Assembly: GCF_003028855.1 (NCBI RefSeq)
Contig: NZ_CP028324.1
Span: forward strand, 1,178,001 to 1,242,000
Length of the DNA stretch: 64,000 nt
Reading direction: 5' to 3'
DNA from: Pseudoduganella armeniaca
GTDB lineage: Bacteria; Pseudomonadota; Gammaproteobacteria; Burkholderiales; Burkholderiaceae_D
Shown: piece after piece, positions 61,748 through 64,000 of the stretch
How the letters are laid out: every line of letters begins with the position of its first letter
How positions within the stretch are numbered: the first letter of the stretch is position 1
Notes under the pieces: generated by a model
Database searches by the model: none
What the model was told of the DNA's origin: nothing
What the model saw: only the letters and a program-made list of their open reading frames with translations
Made by a program: the position numbers and the translations under genes

Positions 61748-62400
61748 GCACGGCGCGGCACCCGGCGGCGAGCGGGCGCGAACGGCGCCGCTGGTGGGCG
61801 CGCCCGCTGCGCTGGTGGCATACGCTGGCCTTCGCCACCGGCGTGCTGTGCGCGCCGTTCGGTTTTGCCGGCAACCAGAAGGAAGAAGCGCTGGCCGATT
61901 CGATCCGGCTGGCGCTGTCGAACGCGATCCTCGACGCGCGGCCACCCAAGCCCGCGTTCACCAATCCGGCCGACCGCCAGCGCTACGAGCAGTGGCTGGC
62001 GCAGATGTCGGAGCGGCTGCGCCGCAAGCTGCCGGACGAACAGCATCGCATCGAGTTCCTGGAAACGGCGTGGTACGAGGCGCGCCGCGCGGGCCTCGAC
62101 CCCGGGCTGGTGCTGGGACTGATCCAGGTCGAATCGGCGTATCGCAAGTACGCCGTGTCGATCGTCGGCGCGCGCGGCTACATGCAGGTGATGCCGTTCT
62201 GGACCAACGTGATCGGCGACAGCGACCGCCGCAAGCTGTTCAACATGCAGACCAACCTGCGCTATGGCTGCGCGATACTGCGGATGTACGTGGACATGGA
62301 AGGCGGCAACCTGTACCTGGCGCTGGGCCGCTACAACGGCAGCCGTGGGCGGCCAGAGTATCCGAACGCGGTGCTCAAGGCCTGGAACAACTGGAAGTGA
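61744..62400 (+). CDS. Lytic transglycosylase (SLT domain)
   Basis: The 218-residue protein has an N-terminal membrane/signal segment (WWHTLAFATGVLCAPFGFAG, about 24-43). A Slt70-type catalytic domain (about 95-218) carries the catalytic Glu in GLIQVESAYRKYAVS and the motifs GARGYMQVMPF and YNGSRGRPEYP. It cleaves peptidoglycan glycan strands to 1,6-anhydro ends. GTG 61744 overlaps the proS stop and gives the shortest frame with an intact signal segment. Co-transcribed with proS. Confidence 0.9.
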   Translation: MSTARHPAASGRERRRWWARPLRWWHTLAFATGVLCAPFGFAGNQKEEALADSIRLALSNAILDARPPKPAFTNPADRQRYEQWLAQMSERLRRKLPDEQHRIEFLETAWYEARRAGLDPGLVLGLIQVESAYRKYAVSIVGARGYMQVMPFWTNVIGDSDRRKLFNMQTNLRYGCAILRMYVDMEGGNLYLALGRYNGSRGRPEYPNAVLKAWNNWK

Positions 62401-62405
62401 GCCGC

Positions 62406-62468
62406 AAAACCGGGGTCAGGTCTGTCATTCGGACAAAATGTCCGAATGACAGACCTGACCCCGGTTTT
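62406..62468. repeat. Perfect 30-bp hairpin element (AAAACCGGGGTCAGG arms)
   Basis: Arms 62406-62435 and 62439-62468 are fully complementary over 30 bp with the 3-nt loop AAA. It starts 5 bp after the transglycosylase stop. It is the most perfect member of the dispersed palindrome family; the element at 8751 is a diverged relative. The outer AAAACC/GGTTTT ends could also give it terminator activity. Confidence 0.9.
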
Positions 62469-62473
62469 CGGAC

Positions 62474-62504
62474 AAAAAAATACCCCGGTCGCAACGCGCC
62501 GGGG
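62474..62504 (-). terminator. Rho-independent terminator of the SWIB gene
   Basis: On the minus strand a CCCCGG/CCGGGG stem is followed by TATTTTTTTG, 32 bp after the stop codon of the gene at 62536. Confidence 0.85.
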
Positions 62505-62535
62505 CTGTCGTCGACGGCTCGCATGCCGCCGCCGC

Positions 62536-62919
62536 TTATTTCAGGTGATCGGAGATCAGCTTCGTCATCTCGAACATGGACACTTGCGCCTTGCCGCCGA
62601 AAACGGCTTTCAGCTTGTCGTCGGCATTGATCATGCGACGGTTGGCGGCGTCCTGCAGGTTGTGCTTCTTGATGTAATCCCAGACTTTTTTCGTGACTTC
62701 GGTGCGCGGCAGCGGGGAGGCGCCTACTACCGGGGACAGTGCGGCCGAAGGAGTCATCTCCTTCATGAATGCCGCGTTGGGCTTGCGTGCTGCGGGTGCT
62801 GCCTTTTTCGCTGCCGGCTTGGCTGCAGCTTTCGCTGGAGCGGCGGCCTTCTTTGCCGGAGCCGCTTTGGTCGCGGCCTTCTTGGCTGGTGCTGCCGGGG
62901 ATTTCTTGGCTGTTGCCAT
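62536..62919 (-). CDS. SWIB/MDM2-domain protein with histone-H1-like tail
   Basis: The 127-residue protein has two parts. Residues 1-47 are Ala/Lys/Pro repeats (AKKAATKAAPAKKAAAPAKA) like the tails of bacterial H1-type nucleoid proteins. Residues about 55-127 form a SWIB/MDM2 domain (TPSAALSPVVG, LPRTEVTKKVWDYIKKHNLQ, DDKLKAVFGG, FEMTKLISDHL). The domain is known from eukaryotic chromatin remodelling and from chlamydial and betaproteobacterial proteins. A nucleoid-associated role is likely but unproven. A strong terminator follows. Confidence 0.9.
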   Translation of the reverse strand: MATAKKSPAAPAKKAATKAAPAKKAAAPAKAAAKPAAKKAAPAARKPNAAFMKEMTPSAALSPVVGASPLPRTEVTKKVWDYIKKHNLQDAANRRMINADDKLKAVFGGKAQVSMFEMTKLISDHLK

Positions 62920-63058
62920 ATTCGAGCCTCCTTAACAAACACATGGAAAATTGCGCAATACAATCGCACGGCTAATATTGGTGGGGATTGTTTAAGTATG
63001 CAAGCGTTTTTCGCGTTTTTTGTGGGAAACGACACGTAAGATAACGCCAACAAACGTA

Positions 63059-63093
63059 AAAACCGCCGGGACGCGTTTGCGGCCGGCGGTTTT
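63059..63093 (-). terminator. Rho-independent terminator of ffh
   Basis: An 11-bp stem AAAACCGCCGG / CCGGCGGTTTT is followed on the minus strand by TTTTTACG, about 90 bp after the ffh stop. Confidence 0.75.
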
Positions 63094-63127
63094 GCAGTGA
63101 TCTCGGGTGGCTGCGGTGGTGAAAACC

Positions 63128-63156
63128 GGGGACAGTCCCCTTTGGGGACAGTCCCC
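63128..63156. repeat. Duplicated GGGGACAGTCCCC element
   Basis: The 13-mer GGGGACAGTCCCC occurs twice (63128-63140 and 63144-63156), separated by TTT. Each copy is nearly self-complementary. It sits between the ffh stop and its terminator hairpin and carries the GGGGACAG motif of the palindrome family. Confidence 0.65.
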
Positions 63157-63179
63157 GACGCATCATGCGCCGCGGGCTT

Positions 63180-64000
63180 TCAGCGCAGCCCAGGCATCAT
63201 GCCCTTCATCGAGCGCATCATCTTCATCATGCCGCCGCCCGACAGCTTCTTCATCATCGTCTGCATCTGCTCGAACTGATTGAGCATGCGATTGACTTCC
63301 TGTACCTGCACGCCCGCGCCGGCCGCGATGCGACGCTTGCGCGCTGCCTTGATCAGTTCCGGCTTGGCCCGTTCGGCCGGCGTCATCGAGTCGATGATGC
63401 CGACCATGCGGCGCACCTGCTTGTCCGCCTGGTCCATGTTGGCGCCGCCGGCGGCCTGCTGGAACTGGGCCGGCAGCTTGTCGACCAGGCTGGCCATGCC
63501 GCCCATCTTCTTCATCTGGCCCAGCTGCGCCTTGAAGTCGTTCATGTCGAACTTGCCGCCCGACTTGACCTTGGCCGCCAGGTCGGCCGCGGCCTTCTGG
63601 TCGACGCCCTTGCGCGCTTCCTCGACCAGCGCAAGGATGTCGCCCATGCCCAGGATGCGGTTGGCCATGCGCGAAGGATCGAACGGCTCCAGGCCATCGA
63701 GCTTCTCGGACACGCCGGCGAACTTGATCGGCTTGCCCGTGATGTGACGCACCGACAGCGCGGCGCCGCCGCGCGAATCGCCATCGAGCTTGGTCAGCAC
63801 GATACCGGTCAGCGGCAGCGCGTCGTTGAAGGCCTTGGCGGTGTTGATCGCATCCTGGCCCAGCATCGCGTCGACCACGAACAGCGTCTCGACCGGTTTC
63901 ACCGCGCCGTGCACGGCGGCGATTTCCTTCATCATCTCCTCGTCGATACCGAGGCGGCCGGCGGTGTCGACGATCAGCACGTCGTGGTAGTGCTTCTTGG
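63180..64000 (-). CDS. ffh: Signal recognition particle protein Ffh, 3' part only
   Basis: The frame is open to the window edge, so the N-terminal half (N domain and first G motifs) is outside. Present are GTPase motifs DTAGR and TKLDGD, then the Met-rich M domain that binds SRP RNA and signal sequences (GQMKKMGGMASL, MLNQFEQMQTMMKKL, GGGMMKMMRSMKGMMPGLR). Ffh with 4.5S RNA targets membrane proteins to FtsY and the translocon. No alternative identification is plausible. Confidence 0.95.
   Translation of the reverse strand, partial: KKHYHDVLIVDTAGRLGIDEEMMKEIAAVHGAVKPVETLFVVDAMLGQDAINTAKAFNDALPLTGIVLTKLDGDSRGGAALSVRHITGKPIKFAGVSEKLDGLEPFDPSRMANRILGMGDILALVEEARKGVDQKAAADLAAKVKSGGKFDMNDFKAQLGQMKKMGGMASLVDKLPAQFQQAAGGANMDQADKQVRRMVGIIDSMTPAERAKPELIKAARKRRIAAGAGVQVQEVNRMLNQFEQMQTMMKKLSGGGMMKMMRSMKGMMPGLR

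Overview
The window looks like chromosomal DNA of a high-GC, aerobic, non-fermenting betaproteobacterium. The likeliest placement is Burkholderiales, family Oxalobacteraceae (Massilia/Duganella/Pseudoduganella group). I infer this from the protein families and gene order (aerobic phenylacetate cluster, parE-parC pair, rppH divergent from proS, DUF1841, SWIB protein with a histone-like tail, ffh); I ran no database search. There is no tRNA, rRNA, CRISPR array, prophage or intact insertion sequence.

Layout. (1) 1-8732 (+): 3' part of the phenylacetyl-CoA catabolic operon, paaE (partial)-paaG-paaH-paaI-paaK-paaJ-paaY-paaZ. Together these ligate phenylacetate to CoA, isomerise and open the epoxidised ring, and beta-oxidise the product to acetyl-CoA and succinyl-CoA. 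(2) 8828-11561 (-): an M24 peptidase and a large unknown protein. (3) 11579-17154 (-): a tandem duplication of a secreted M4 metalloprotease; each copy has its own promoter and terminator, and the first is frameshifted. (4) 17810-23505: an ACT-like protein, TRAP permeases dctQM, argH, an NTF2-like secreted protein and an acetyltransferase. (5) 23681-27866: TonB-dependent receptor and a signal-peptide-bearing cyanophycinase. (6) 27957-33384: a cell-envelope operon (DUF4331 protein, small lipoprotein, repeat lipoprotein, HupE/UreJ-like protein) convergent with an ECF sigma/anti-sigma pair. (7) 33518-36817: M64 peptidase, Ala/Lys-rich periplasmic protein, patatin phospholipase. (8) 36842-41618: a tandem 225-bp repeat, then parC and parE (-). 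(9) 41878-51926: an acyltransferase, the kdpFABCDE potassium system (kdpC frameshifted) and a TorF-type outer-membrane protein. (10) 51968-55609 (-): a degenerate ParA-like operon and a MoxR/acetyltransferase/VWA operon. (11) 55853-64000: two cytochromes c, an AT3-SGNH acyltransferase, DUF1841, rppH, proS, a lytic transglycosylase, SWIB protein and ffh (partial).

The most unusual feature is a family of intergenic palindromes. They share outer arms of the type GGGG(A/T)CAG(A/G)C or (A)CAGGCAC but have different inner stems, kept as base-paired arms. At least ten loci occur in 64 kb. Two are perfect hairpins with 24- and 30-bp stems, two lie inside the paa operon, and one is a tandem 225-bp composite next to parC. 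They resemble REP/MITE-type elements, but no transposase gene is visible here.

Two frameshifts (M4 protease copy 1 and kdpC) are each explained by one missing base in a G/C homopolymer. They could be real inactivations or consensus errors in the assembly.
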